Assembly (NCBI GenBank): GCA_910577015.1
Contig: CAJTKU010000008.1
Coordinates: 1-64,000, forward strand
DNA: 64,000 nt
Source of the DNA: an uncultured Lachnospiraceae bacterium
Lineage (GTDB): Bacteria > Bacillota > Clostridia > Lachnospirales > Lachnospiraceae
Reading direction: 5' to 3'
Shown piece by piece: positions 33,178 to 42,347 of the stretch. Position 1 is the first letter of the stretch, and every line of letters starts with the position of its first letter. The notes under the pieces were generated by a model. It saw only the letters and a program-made list of their open reading frames with translations, was not told the DNA's origin and searched no databases. Both the position numbers and the translations under genes were made by a program.

Positions 33178-34998
33178 CTAACGTGTCGGAATGCGAAGCA
33201 CCTGACCAATCTGCAGGATATCGCTGGTGAGATTGTTTAACCTACGGATGGCGTCCACGGTTGTGCCGTATCTTTGCGAAAGCAGCCACAGGGTGTCCCC
33301 TGCCCTTACGGTATATTCAATATAAGGTGCGGCCTGGCTCGCGGGTATCTTCAGTACCTGCCCGATGCGCAGCATGTCGCTGGTCAGACCGTTGAGCCTT
33401 TTTATGGCGTCTACGGTAGTCTGGTATCTTTGTGCAATCAGCCAGAGACTGTCACCTGATTTTACCACATATTCAATGGTGTCGGTTCCCGGTCCGGGAG
33501 AAGGGACATTCTGCCCTATTCCGCGATAAGTTTCATACAGGGCATTCCAGGTAAGCTGGCCCACAATGCCGTCGGGATTTAACTGCATTGCCTGCTGGAA
33601 GGCGATAACGGACTGCTTTGTGCCGCTGCCGAAAATGCCGTCCTGTGTGGGTGCAGGGACACCGGGATAATACTCGGAGATAACATCCAAAAGATATTGG
33701 AGGGTGATTACATCAGGTCCCTTGGAACCCTGCCTTAAGGTGGATTGCGGCGGTACGGTTCCGATACCAAGGGAGGTGCCTTCGCTGTCCAGTTCGGCAA
33801 GTCTGGTGACAGCAGCATACAGGCTGGAAATCTTGTACCATGTGGATTTTCCAACGATGCCGTCCGGAGAAAGGCCAAAGATGCTCTGGAATTTGGTGAC
33901 GGCTGCCCTTGTACTGTCCCCGAAGACGCCGGTTTCATCCGTGATAACAGGGATGGCAGGATAATTGCGCCGGATTCTGTTTAAAAAAGTCTGTATGGTC
34001 TGTACGTCAAGCCCCTTACTTCCTGTTTTGAGCGGCGTACCCGGGTAAGAAGAAACGACGCCCGTGATAATATCCGTCTGTGCAATTTCTATATCATTTG
34101 GATAATAAGAACGAAGAATCTGCAAGGGACTGAGACCACGGTTGGCAAGCGTTACGGTACCCCACTGAGACAAGCCCTGGCAGGTAGCGGTAGTGCCGTT
34201 GCAGAAAGAGGTAAAATAGGGAGCATTCTGGCCCTGCCTGCGGACGTACTCGTTGAAAATTTTATCCACAATCCTGCTGATGGAATCATAAATCGGCCTT
34301 CCATAGACGAAAGCCTGGTCATACGCGGTGCTGTTTGTGATATCAAAGCTGTAGCCCTGGTTCTTATACCACTCTGTAAAAACCCGGTTTAAGGCAAAAG
34401 TAATTATGGCGTAAATATTGGCAGTCAGCGCTGACTCGGGCCAGGTAGGATATATTTCGCTGCTTGCCACATTTTTGACATAATCAGGAAAAGATACCTG
34501 TACGTTTGAGGCGGATGAACTGGGAGGGCCTAAGTGAACCGTAATGGGATTGGGAATTACAACCTGACGTAAAACGTATGGCCGTATGCTGCTTCCCCCT
34601 TCCTGATTGCGCATTTGGGGCATGGCAACAGCCGGGCTGCCGATAAAAATTTCCGTCTGATTGGGACTGCGCTGCATATTTTGCATGGGAATCAGATTCA
34701 GGGGCAGGGTCGCCGTTTCCCCGTCATAAATGGGAATATCCGAAATGTAAACGGAGTTAAAGCCGGCAGCCTGTGCAAGGACATTGTAGCTTACATAAGG
34801 GATTCCCGAAAAATACTGGTTCTGGGAAAAGCTTTTGTCGACTGTTTCAAGCGGCACAGCCTGTGTTTCTCCGCTTTCATCCGTAATCAATTCATAAATA
34901 TTGTTTCCCTGGTCATCATAAATACTAACCCTCACTCCGGTTATGGGAATGGCGTCATGGGCGGTTCGCGCCTGTGTAATCAAATATCCGATAGCCAT
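33178..34998 (-). CDS. SpoIID-like cell-wall protein with two peptidoglycan-binding and two LysM domains
   Basis: A 606-residue protein. Order: an N-terminal carboxypeptidase-regulatory-like beta domain (VRVSIYDDQGN, to about residue 90), a SpoIID/LytB-like region (ITNSTAYDQAFVYGR, FCNGTTATCQGLSQWGTVTLA, LSPLQILRSYYPNDIEI), two PG_binding_1 domains (LKTGSKGLDVQTIQTFLNR and LRQGSKGPDVITLQYLLD) and two C-terminal LysM domains (VVKSGDSLWLIAQRY and TVRAGDTLWLLSQRY). It lacks an obvious signal peptide. Such proteins in Clostridia are tied to peptidoglycan or spore cortex. The start at 34998 follows AAAAGGAGAG; the longer frame to 35142 has no supporting site. Confidence 0.85.
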   Translation of the reverse strand: MAIGYLITQARTAHDAIPITGVRVSIYDDQGNNIYELITDESGETQAVPLETVDKSFSQNQYFSGIPYVSYNVLAQAAGFNSVYISDIPIYDGETATLPLNLIPMQNMQRSPNQTEIFIGSPAVAMPQMRNQEGGSSIRPYVLRQVVIPNPITVHLGPPSSSASNVQVSFPDYVKNVASSEIYPTWPESALTANIYAIITFALNRVFTEWYKNQGYSFDITNSTAYDQAFVYGRPIYDSISRIVDKIFNEYVRRQGQNAPYFTSFCNGTTATCQGLSQWGTVTLANRGLSPLQILRSYYPNDIEIAQTDIITGVVSSYPGTPLKTGSKGLDVQTIQTFLNRIRRNYPAIPVITDETGVFGDSTRAAVTKFQSIFGLSPDGIVGKSTWYKISSLYAAVTRLAELDSEGTSLGIGTVPPQSTLRQGSKGPDVITLQYLLDVISEYYPGVPAPTQDGIFGSGTKQSVIAFQQAMQLNPDGIVGQLTWNALYETYRGIGQNVPSPGPGTDTIEYVVKSGDSLWLIAQRYQTTVDAIKRLNGLTSDMLRIGQVLKIPASQAAPYIEYTVRAGDTLWLLSQRYGTTVDAIRRLNNLTSDILQIGQVLRIPTR

Positions 34999-35137
34999 AG
35001 ATAATCTCTCCTTTTCTTTTTGGCCTGAGGTGGTCCTTATAGCATATAAATATGAAGGTATGAGGATGACAGTGACATTTTCGGGAAGGGAAGCCGTATG
35101 TAAAGAATCTTTATTTTTATGCCGATATAGACTATAA

Positions 35138-35155
35138 CCCAAAATGGATTTTGGG
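35138..35155 (+). repeat. Perfect palindrome before the DUF6033-like gene
   Basis: CCCAAAATGGATTTTGGG is a perfect 18-base palindrome located 10 bases before the AAGGAGGAG ribosome binding site. It could be an operator or a small hairpin affecting translation of the gene at 35181. Confidence 0.6.
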
Positions 35156-35180
35156 AATCATTATCAAGGAGGAGAAAAAA

Positions 35181-35909
35181 ATGAGTACAGTCATGCAGGC
35201 GGAAAGAAACGCACAGACAGGCGCGGTATATGAAACAAATGCCGCAAAAAAGAAACCGGCAAACTATGGCAGGACCTTGGGCAATCCGGAACTGAGCGAA
35301 AAGGCTCAGAAATACTATGAGGAGTTAAAGAAAAAATACTCTAACATGGATTTTGTCCTTGTCAGCAAGGATATGAAAGGAGTTGCCAAGGCGCAGGCGG
35401 GAAGCTATGCCAATCCGCACAGAATGGTAGTTTTGATTGACGAGGAAAAAGTAGAAAGAATGGCTTCGGATGAAAACTATCGAAAGCAGTATGAAGGGAT
35501 TATCAGCAGTGCAGCCGTGAAACTTCCACAGATGCAGAAAAAACTAAGTGGAAAAAGCGGTGTAAAGGCCTTTGGAATGCAGATAAACGACGGGGGCAAC
35601 GCTTCTTTCTTTGCGGTAGTCGATAAATCCCTTGCAGCACAGAGGGAAAGGATTAAAAAGGGAGCTGTAAAGAAGGCGGCGGAACGGAAACAGGCTGCCA
35701 AAAAAGAAGCAAAAAGGACAGCGGAGGAAAAAAGAGCCGAAGCACGTGCAAAGAAAGCAGAAGAAGACAAAGATTCGGTTACCGTGACAGCATCTTCCAT
35801 GGATGAGCTGCTCCGCAAGATTGATGATACGATATACGAAGCGATGAGCGATTCGGTGCAAACCGAATCTGAAAAAATGATAGGACAGCATATCAATTTC
35901 TGGGGCTGA
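35181..35909 (+). CDS. DUF6033-like protein, smaller paralogue
   Basis: A 242-residue soluble protein related to the C-terminal half of the 22726-23922 product. Shared blocks are YYEELKKKYSNMDFVLVS, VERMASDENYRKQYEG, FGMQINDGGNASFFAVVDKS and LAAQRERIKK, followed by an Ala/Lys/Glu coiled coil (about residues 160-200) and an SMDELLRKIDD helix. It lacks the paralogue's N-terminal domain. The ribosome binding site context is nearly identical in both genes. It is followed after 18 bases by the ABC importer operon but is probably not part of that function. Confidence 0.7.
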   Translation: MSTVMQAERNAQTGAVYETNAAKKKPANYGRTLGNPELSEKAQKYYEELKKKYSNMDFVLVSKDMKGVAKAQAGSYANPHRMVVLIDEEKVERMASDENYRKQYEGIISSAAVKLPQMQKKLSGKSGVKAFGMQINDGGNASFFAVVDKSLAAQRERIKKGAVKKAAERKQAAKKEAKRTAEEKRAEARAKKAEEDKDSVTVTASSMDELLRKIDDTIYEAMSDSVQTESEKMIGQHINFWG

Positions 35910-35927
35910 TGCAGCAGGGGGAATTTC

Positions 35928-36908
35928 GTGACGACCAAATACAATATGGTACGAAGGATAGCCTGTATCTGTATATTCTGCCTGTGTCTTTCAGGATGCG
36001 GGCAGAAAGCAGGGCAGGAAAACAAAGAAGGGCAGGCTGAAGTATCTTATACCGATGCGCTGGGAAGAACGGTGGAATTTACGGCACAGGAAATTTCAGA
36101 CATTCAATCCGGAAGCCTTCGGGTTGCCATATTGGACGGCAGTTTTGCGGAAATATGGTCCATTGCAGGCGGCAGGCTGGCGGCGGTGACGGAGGACGCC
36201 TATGACGAGACAAGAATGATTGCCATAGACGATGATACCGTACATGTGGGAAACCTGAAAAATCCCAATCTGGAAAGCCTGCTGTCGGCAGACGCCGGGC
36301 TGGTGATACTTTCGGCAGACATTGAAGGCCACCTTGCGCTGGAAGAAAAGCTGGCAAGTCTGGACGTAAAGACAATCTATCACTCTGTGGAAACATTTGA
36401 TGATTATTTACAGGTATTAAGGTTTTACACAATGCTGACAGGACAGGAAGAACGGTATGTACTGTACGGGACAGAGGTGGAAAAGGAAATTGCCGGACAG
36501 ACAGCCAGACAGGATGGGCGGCACCCGACGGTACTGTTAATCAGGGCATATTCCACAGGGGTAAAGGCCAAAGGCAGTGATAACATGACAGGTATCATGC
36601 TCAAGGATTTGGGATGCGTCAATATAGCCGACGGGGAAAACCGGCTGCTGGAAGATTTGAGCGTGGAAGCCATATTGGAGATGGAACCGGACTATATATT
36701 TGTGACGACCATGGGAGATGATGAAGCGGCGCTTGCAAGCGTGCAGGCAATGCTTTTGGATAACCCGGCATGGAAGAACCTGCGCGCAGTGCAGAATGGC
36801 CGCTATTATGTGCTTCCGAAAAACAGGTTTCACAATAAACCCAACCAGCGGTGGGCAGAAAGTTACCGTATGCTGGCAGACATTTTATATCCGGAGGATG
36901 CGCAATGA
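35928..36908 (+). CDS. ABC transporter substrate-binding lipoprotein (iron/siderophore/cobalamin type)
   Basis: A 326-residue periplasmic-binding-like lipoprotein of the FecB/BtuF class: signal IACICIFCLCLSGC with lipobox, then YTDALGRTVEF, the usual first strand of the family, and the two-lobed domain to the end. It should bind an iron chelate, haem or corrinoid outside the membrane and deliver it to the permease. Translation seems to start at GTG 35928 with GGGGG upstream; ATG 35943 is an alternative. Its last four bases overlap the permease start. No cobalamin riboswitch is visible upstream. Confidence 0.87.
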   Translation: MTTKYNMVRRIACICIFCLCLSGCGQKAGQENKEGQAEVSYTDALGRTVEFTAQEISDIQSGSLRVAILDGSFAEIWSIAGGRLAAVTEDAYDETRMIAIDDDTVHVGNLKNPNLESLLSADAGLVILSADIEGHLALEEKLASLDVKTIYHSVETFDDYLQVLRFYTMLTGQEERYVLYGTEVEKEIAGQTARQDGRHPTVLLIRAYSTGVKAKGSDNMTGIMLKDLGCVNIADGENRLLEDLSVEAILEMEPDYIFVTTMGDDEAALASVQAMLLDNPAWKNLRAVQNGRYYVLPKNRFHNKPNQRWAESYRMLADILYPEDAQ

Positions 36909-37930
36909 AAAGAAGAGGCATCCGGGACAGGGCAGAAAAGAAGAACAGGAAAAGACAGGCAGGCGCCTGTCTGTTTCTGTTTTTTCTTTTTTGCTTCTTC
37001 TTATGTATGGGACTGGGTTCCGTTTCCCTCTCTTTAAAAGAGCTTGCGGCGGTTCTGACGGGACAGGGGGAACAGAGCCACATAAACATCCTGCTTTTTG
37101 TCAGGCTGCCGAGGGTGGCGGCCTGTGCCCTTGCAGGCGGCGGTCTTGCGGTATCCGGTGTTATCATACAAAATGTGCTTGGCAATCCTCTTGCCGGTCC
37201 GAATATCATTGGCGTCAATGCCGGCGCCGGATTTGCAGTGGTATTGTGCAGCGCGCTGTTTCCCCTTACTTACAGGCTGGTTCCTTTTGCTGCATTTTCA
37301 GGGGCGCTTACCGCCATGTTAATCATTTATTTTCTGGCAAGGAAAACAGGTGCGTCCCGGGTTACGCTGATATTGGCGGGCGTGTGCGTGAACAGCATGT
37401 TTAATGCGGCTTCTGACGTGGTGCATACCTTTGGAGATAACACCCTGACGGGAACTTACGGATTTCGGCTGGGAGGATTTGGTTTTGTAAACGGAAATGT
37501 GCTTTTTGCGGCAGGCATTTTGATTTTGACGTGTATATTCGCGGCATGTCTGCTTGCAGATGAACTGGAAATCCTGTCGCTCGGGGAGCAGGTGGCTTCT
37601 TCTGTGGGAATGAATACAAAGCTTTTTCGATTTTTATTTTTGGCGCTGGCATCAGCGCTTGCGGGGGCGGTTGTCAGTTTTGCAGGACTGCTCGGCTTTG
37701 TCGGCCTGATTGCGCCCCATATTGCCCGCAGGCTGATTGGAGAGGAATGCCGCCGTCTTGTGCCGTTCTCCGCGCTGTTCGGCGCTGTTTTTGTCATGCT
37801 CTGCGATTTGGCGGCAAGGACGCTTTTTATTCCTTATGAAATTCCCACGGGCATTTTGCTGTCCTTTATCGGGGCGCCGTTCTTTTTGTATCTGTTGTTT
37901 TGCCAGAGAAGGAGAAAAAGCCATGATTAG
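36905..37930 (+). CDS. FecCD family ABC transporter permease
   Basis: A 341-residue permease with about nine to ten membrane helices. Typical FecCD segments are LRLPRVAA-like LLFVRLPRVAACALAGGGLA, NPLAGPNIIGVNAGAGFA and GFVGLIAPHIARRLIGEECR, with LPxxGS-like coupling loop nearby. It forms the channel for the metal-chelate importer. The ATG at 36905 overlaps the substrate-binding protein stop in the ATGA manner and the ATPase start overlaps its own end by 8 bases, so the three proteins are made in step. Confidence 0.92.
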   Translation: MKRRGIRDRAEKKNRKRQAGACLFLFFLFCFFLCMGLGSVSLSLKELAAVLTGQGEQSHINILLFVRLPRVAACALAGGGLAVSGVIIQNVLGNPLAGPNIIGVNAGAGFAVVLCSALFPLTYRLVPFAAFSGALTAMLIIYFLARKTGASRVTLILAGVCVNSMFNAASDVVHTFGDNTLTGTYGFRLGGFGFVNGNVLFAAGILILTCIFAACLLADELEILSLGEQVASSVGMNTKLFRFLFLALASALAGAVVSFAGLLGFVGLIAPHIARRLIGEECRRLVPFSALFGAVFVMLCDLAARTLFIPYEIPTGILLSFIGAPFFLYLLFCQRRRKSHD

Positions 37931-38687
37931 GTGCGAAAAGCTTACGGCAGGCTACGGTGGAAAAGAGGTTCTGCATGAGATAAGCTGGGAAGCGGAAAAA
38001 GGAAAATTTACCGCTGTGATAGGTCCGAACGGAAGCGGAAAAAGCACGCTGTTAAAGACGATATTGGGACAGACAAAGGTTTTCGGCGGAGATATCTGCC
38101 TGGAAGGAAAACCGATAAAGGAATACGGCAGCAGGGAGCTTGCAAAACGGATAGCTTACCTTCCCCAGCACAGGGATGACGCCGGTATCTCCGTCGGCAG
38201 AATGGTGCTGCACGGCCGATTTCCCTATATTGCATTTCCAAGGCGCTATACGGTTGCAGATGAAGAAAAAGTAGGGCAGGCCTTAAAAAAGATGGGGATA
38301 GAAGCGCTCAGGGATAAACCCGTATCTGAACTTTCAGGCGGGGAAAAACAGAAAGTGTATCTTGCCATGGCGCTGGTACAGGATGCGCCCGTGTTTTTGC
38401 TGGATGAACCGGCGGCCAGTCTGGATTTATCCTGCCAGCTTTCCCTTACGGCAATGCTGAAAACGTTAAGCAGGGAAGGAAAAACCGTTGTTGCAGTTAC
38501 GCATGATTTAAATTATGCCTTGCAATATGCAGATAAATTGCTCATAATAAATAAAGGCAGGGCGGTGCAGTACGGCACCACGGAAGAAACGCTGGAAACA
38601 GGGGTTATGGAAAAAGTCTTTGGCCTGCATATCAGCAGGATTAGGGATGATAACGGACAAACGCACTACTGCTTTGCAGTCAGATAA
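37923..38687 (+). CDS. ABC transporter ATP-binding protein (FepC/BtuD-like)
   Basis: A 254-residue ATPase: Walker A GPNGSGKST at about residues 35-43, Q-loop in YLPQHRDD, signature LSGGEKQKV, Walker B VFLLDEPAASLD and switch histidine in AVTHDLN. It powers import by the preceding permease. The ATG lies inside the permease gene end (overlap of 8 bases). With the two upstream genes it makes a complete importer; the aldo/keto reductase follows after 37 bases, in the same direction. Confidence 0.94.
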   Translation: MIRCEKLTAGYGGKEVLHEISWEAEKGKFTAVIGPNGSGKSTLLKTILGQTKVFGGDICLEGKPIKEYGSRELAKRIAYLPQHRDDAGISVGRMVLHGRFPYIAFPRRYTVADEEKVGQALKKMGIEALRDKPVSELSGGEKQKVYLAMALVQDAPVFLLDEPAASLDLSCQLSLTAMLKTLSREGKTVVAVTHDLNYALQYADKLLIINKGRAVQYGTTEETLETGVMEKVFGLHISRIRDDNGQTHYCFAVR

Positions 38688-38724
38688 AAAAGTTTTGAAA
38701 CAAAATGTAGAAACGAGGAAAAAC

Positions 38725-39732
38725 ATGCAAAAAGTGACGCTTGGAAAAACAGGTCTGGTCGTGAGTAAAAACGGTTTTGGCGCGCTTCCCATTCAGCGGA
38801 TTGAGAAAAAGGAAGCCGTATATCTTTTACAAAAAGCCTTTTACCATGGAATGAATTATTTCGATACCGCAAGATGGTATACGGACAGCGAAGAAAAACT
38901 GGGCGCAGCATTCGCTTACACCAGGGAAAAAATTATCATCAGCACCAAGACGGGCGCTGTGGATGCAAAAGGGTTCTGGACTGATTTGGAAACCAGCCTG
39001 TCCAATCTTCGTACAGATTACATAGATATCTATCAGTTCCATAATCCGGCGGCCTGCCCGAAGCCGGGGGACGAATCCGGCTTGTATGAGGCCATGCTTA
39101 AGGCAAAGCAGCAGGGAAAAATACGCCATATCGGGATAACCAACCACCGGCTTGCCGTTGCAAGAAATGCTGTGGAATCCGGTCTGTATGATACCCTGCA
39201 GTTTCCCTTCAGCTATCTGGCCAGCGAGGCGGATTTGGAACTGGAAGAGGCCTGTAAAAAAGCGAATATGGGATTTATCGCCATGAAGGCCCTGTCCGGC
39301 GGCTTACTGACAGATTCCGCCGCCGCCTATGCATATCTGGCACAGTTTGACAATGTGGCTCCAATCTGGGGCATACAGCGTGAAAGCGAACTGGATGAAT
39401 TTCTTTCTTATCAGGAGACGCCGCCTGTATTGTCAGAAGAAATAGCGGCAAAAATAGAAAAGGATAAGGAACAGCTCTGCGGCGACTTTTGCAGGGGCTG
39501 CGGTTATTGTATGCCGTGTCCGGCGGGCATAGAAATCAATAACTGTGCAAGGATGAGCCTGCTGCTCCGCCGCGCGCCCAAAGAAGCTTATCTTACCGAA
39601 GAATGGCAGGAGAAAATGAAAAAGATAGAAAACTGTCTGCACTGCGGCAAATGCATGGGTAAGTGTCCGTACGGGCTGCATACGCCGGATTTGCTTGAAA
39701 AAAATTATGAGGATTATAAAACGTTTCTTTAG
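38725..39732 (+). CDS. Aldo/keto reductase with C-terminal ferredoxin-type Fe-S domain
   Basis: A 335-residue aldo/keto reductase. TLGKTGLVVSKNGFGALPI opens the barrel, NYFDTARWYTDSE carries the catalytic Tyr/Asp context, and TDYIDIYQFHN is the next conserved block. The C-terminus holds two cysteine motifs, CRGCGYCMPCPAGI and CLHCGKCMGKCPYG, which should bind two [4Fe-4S] clusters. Such fusions are common in strict anaerobes and link carbonyl reduction to ferredoxin-like electron flow. The substrate is unknown. It lies between the importer and the MIF-like gene, probably in the same transcript. Confidence 0.9.
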   Translation: MQKVTLGKTGLVVSKNGFGALPIQRIEKKEAVYLLQKAFYHGMNYFDTARWYTDSEEKLGAAFAYTREKIIISTKTGAVDAKGFWTDLETSLSNLRTDYIDIYQFHNPAACPKPGDESGLYEAMLKAKQQGKIRHIGITNHRLAVARNAVESGLYDTLQFPFSYLASEADLELEEACKKANMGFIAMKALSGGLLTDSAAAYAYLAQFDNVAPIWGIQRESELDEFLSYQETPPVLSEEIAAKIEKDKEQLCGDFCRGCGYCMPCPAGIEINNCARMSLLLRRAPKEAYLTEEWQEKMKKIENCLHCGKCMGKCPYGLHTPDLLEKNYEDYKTFL

Positions 39733-39744
39733 GAGGAAAAAGGT

Positions 39745-40089
39745 ATGCCGTTTATTGACGCAAAGGTTTCTGTAAAGGTAAATGAGGAAAAAAGGGAAGC
39801 AATTAAAGCGAAGTTCGGAAAAGCGATTGAGCTGATACCCGGAAAGTCAGAAAGTTGGCTGATGGTAGGTATGGAGGATGAGTACTGTCTGTACTTTAGG
39901 GGCAATCAGGATGAACCGACTGCTTTTGTAAAGGTAGATTTGTTCGGAAGGGAAAACAGCGCAGCATTTGAAAAGCTGACAGGCGAAATCAGCAATATTT
40001 TAAACGCTGAACTGTCCATTCCCAAAGACCGCATCTATATCTCTTACCAGACAACGGGGCATTGGGGATGGAATGGAAGTAATTTATAA
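39745..40089 (+). CDS. Macrophage migration inhibitory factor (MIF)/tautomerase family protein
   Basis: A 114-residue tautomerase-fold protein. It begins MPFIDAKVSVKV; after removal of Met, Pro1 would be the catalytic base of phenylpyruvate tautomerase activity. The length and the C-terminal region (DRIYISYQTTGHWGWNGS) fit MIF homologues more than the short 4-OT family. Bacterial MIF-like proteins have been noted in gut species, but host effects are unproven and no signal peptide is seen. AGGAGGAAAAAGG precedes the ATG. It ends at the A/T hairpin repeats that separate it from the converging Fic gene. Confidence 0.88.
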   Translation: MPFIDAKVSVKVNEEKREAIKAKFGKAIELIPGKSESWLMVGMEDEYCLYFRGNQDEPTAFVKVDLFGRENSAAFEKLTGEISNILNAELSIPKDRIYISYQTTGHWGWNGSNL

Positions 40090-40175
40090 AATAAATTTCG
40101 GGCAAAATCTATTTTATAAATTTTTATAAAATAAATTTCGGGCAAAATCTATTTTATAAATTTTTATAAAATAGA
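40083..40175. repeat. Tandem 40-bp hairpin repeats, likely bidirectional terminator
   Basis: A 40-base unit is repeated: hairpin 40083-40120 and an exact copy at 40123-40160, then a third partial arm at 40163-40174. In each, TTTATAAAATA pairs with TATTTTATAAA (11 bp), then ATTT with AAAT, around the loop CGGGCA. The first arm overlaps the MIF stop codon. Sitting between converging genes it probably ends both transcripts. Confidence 0.8.
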
Positions 40176-40191
40176 AAACCTTAAAAATTTA

Positions 40192-41328
40192 TTATATAAA
40201 TATTTTTAAATAGTTAAAAAGTACAAAAATCCTGTTTCTGGAATAACCGGTTAATTCATGTATCACATGGGCGTCATAAAGTTTTTTGATAATATTATCA
40301 ATTGTGCCTTGCGATAAACCTGTAATTTCCATAAGTTGTTTTGTATTTAAAATGGGATTGTCAAAAAATGCATATAAAATTTTATGGATGTTTTCAGGAC
40401 GGCCGCCTAATGATAAACAGAGGTTTTCTGTTTTGCGAACATATTCTGTTACAGCCTTAAATTTTATTTTTCCTGATTTAGCGGTAAAAATTACAGCCTG
40501 TAAAAAGAATTTTATCCATCCTATTAAGTCATTTTTAACACGTACATTATTCAGGGCATTATAATATTCTGTTCTATGTTGTTCAAAGTAATCGGAAATA
40601 TAGAAACAGGGTTTTGATAAAATACCTTTGTTTAATAGATATAAAGGAATAATCAAACGTCCGATTCTGCCGTTTCCGTCTAAAAAGGGATGAATAGTTT
40701 CAAATTGATAATGCAGTATGGCAATTTTAATAAGATGCGGTACATTACAGGTATCGTTGTTGATAAATTTTTCAAAGTCTGAAAGCAAATCGGGAAGGTC
40801 AATTATACTTGGAGGCACATAAACGGCATCCGAAGGTTTAGAGCCTCCAATCCAATTTTGGGACTTGCGAAATTCTCCCGGTGTCTTATATTTACCACGT
40901 ACATCTTGGAGCAGTAATTGATGAATTTCGCAAATAAGCCTGTTACAGAGCGGAAAATCATCCTGCATGATTCTGGCGATTCCAAAATTCAATGCATTTA
41001 TGTAATTATGTACTTCCAAATAATCATTTCTTTTTTCGGGGGCGATGTCTTCCATCTGCATCAAATCTTCTTCTATGCTGGTTTTGGTCCCTTCAATCTT
41101 GTTGGACTTGTTTGCTTCGGTTTTTATATGCATTTCAATATAAATGTCAACATTGGGGATGAGGTCTGAAAACGCATTTAAACTGCCAAGTTCGCTGCTT
41201 GCCTGCTCCAATAAAACATTCAATTCAGGGTCTGTCCATCTCCAAGTATGGTTGATTAAAGTGGGCATAAATGTATAATAATCATTCTGGGAACGTTTAA
41301 CACCGGATTTAAAAGAATTAATGTCCAT
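40192..41328 (-). CDS. Fic family protein (class II, autoinhibited)
   Basis: A 378-residue Fic protein with the canonical active site HPFLDGNGRIGR at residues 213-224, where His213 is the base and the following anion loop binds ATP phosphates. The inhibitory motif SNKIEG (Ser75, Glu79, Gly80) matches (S/T)xxxE(G/N), so the N-terminal helix should hold the enzyme inactive. A C-terminal winged helix (TKQLMEITGLSQGTIDNII) follows. It would AMPylate an unknown protein target. It differs from the Fic protein at 31385 in having the standard motif. AT-rich compared with neighbours, hinting at horizontal acquisition. Confidence 0.92.
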   Translation of the reverse strand: MDINSFKSGVKRSQNDYYTFMPTLINHTWRWTDPELNVLLEQASSELGSLNAFSDLIPNVDIYIEMHIKTEANKSNKIEGTKTSIEEDLMQMEDIAPEKRNDYLEVHNYINALNFGIARIMQDDFPLCNRLICEIHQLLLQDVRGKYKTPGEFRKSQNWIGGSKPSDAVYVPPSIIDLPDLLSDFEKFINNDTCNVPHLIKIAILHYQFETIHPFLDGNGRIGRLIIPLYLLNKGILSKPCFYISDYFEQHRTEYYNALNNVRVKNDLIGWIKFFLQAVIFTAKSGKIKFKAVTEYVRKTENLCLSLGGRPENIHKILYAFFDNPILNTKQLMEITGLSQGTIDNIIKKLYDAHVIHELTGYSRNRIFVLFNYLKIFI

Positions 41329-41455
41329 AAAAGAGCAGCCTCCTTATCCCATTGCATAAATGTATTTTCTTGATTTTACTACATGAAAAAGCAAGATGCA
41401 AGAAATCTTCCAAAGTGATATAATATTCCTCAAACAGAAATATAAAGGAGATTTT

Positions 41456-42295
41456 ATGCTTATACTAGGAGCACACATGTCGGTTGCAAAGGGATATGCG
41501 CATATGGGAAAGGAAACGCTGTCCATCGGGGCCAATGCCCTGCAGTTTTTTGCGAGAAATCCAAGGGGAGCAAAGGCAAGGGCTGTTGATGAAAAGGACA
41601 TGGAAGCCTTTGCAGGGCTGTTTCGGGCGGACGGCTTACAATGTGCGGTGGCACACGCGCCTTACACCATGAATGCCTGTTCGGATGATGAACACCTCCG
41701 GGGGCTGGCGGTAGAGATGATGGCAGGGGATTTGAAAGTCATGGAGTATTTCCCGGGAAACTTTTATAATTTTCATCCGGGAAGCCATGTGGGGCAGGGA
41801 GTGGATACTGCGGTGGAACAGATTGCGGAGGCGCTCAATAAAGTGCTGTATCCCGGAATGCATACCACTGTGCTACTGGAAACCATGGCGGGAAAGGGAA
41901 CCGAGGTGGGAAGAAGCTTTGAGGAGCTTAAGGCGATTATCGACAGGGTGGAATGCAGGGATAAAATCGGCGTATGCATGGATTCCTGCCACGTGTGGGA
42001 CGCAGGTTATGATATTGCGGGCAGTCTGGACGTGGTGCTTAGGGAGTTTGACGAAGTCATAGGTCTTGAGAGGCTCAAAGCCTTCCACCTAAATGACAGT
42101 CTTCATGAAAAAGGCAGCCATAAGGACAGACATGCACTGCTTGGAGAGGGAAAAATTGGAATGGAGGCGCTTCTTGCCATAGTCAGGCATCCGGCGCTCA
42201 GGGATTTGCCTTTTTTACTGGAAACCCCTACGGATACAAAAGGTCATGAAGCGGAAATTATGAAAATCAAGGAATTATGCGGCTATGCAGGATAA
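41456..42295 (+). CDS. nfo: Endonuclease IV (AP endonuclease)
   Basis: A 279-residue TIM-barrel DNA repair enzyme that cuts 5' of abasic sites using three zinc ions. Motifs are GAHMSVAKGY, NALQFFARNPRG, YNFHPGSHVG, VLLETMAGKGTEVG, GVCMDSCHVWDAGYD, FHLNDSLHEKGSHKDRH, and the final FLLETPTD. All usual metal ligands seem present. The length is normal. AAAGGAG precedes the ATG and a TATAAT (41419-41424) lies 32 bases before it. It is followed by an SseB-like gene in the same direction. Confidence 0.95.
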   Translation: MLILGAHMSVAKGYAHMGKETLSIGANALQFFARNPRGAKARAVDEKDMEAFAGLFRADGLQCAVAHAPYTMNACSDDEHLRGLAVEMMAGDLKVMEYFPGNFYNFHPGSHVGQGVDTAVEQIAEALNKVLYPGMHTTVLLETMAGKGTEVGRSFEELKAIIDRVECRDKIGVCMDSCHVWDAGYDIAGSLDVVLREFDEVIGLERLKAFHLNDSLHEKGSHKDRHALLGEGKIGMEALLAIVRHPALRDLPFLLETPTDTKGHEAEIMKIKELCGYAG

Positions 42296-42347
42296 TTTCG
42301 GAAAATAATAAGATATGGATAAAAGGCGTATTGGAATGGAGGAGACG

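Noticed and set aside
40083..40175. Possible CRISPR array from tandem 40-base repeats
   Set aside because: The repeats are directly adjacent without spacers, and the unit itself is a hairpin.
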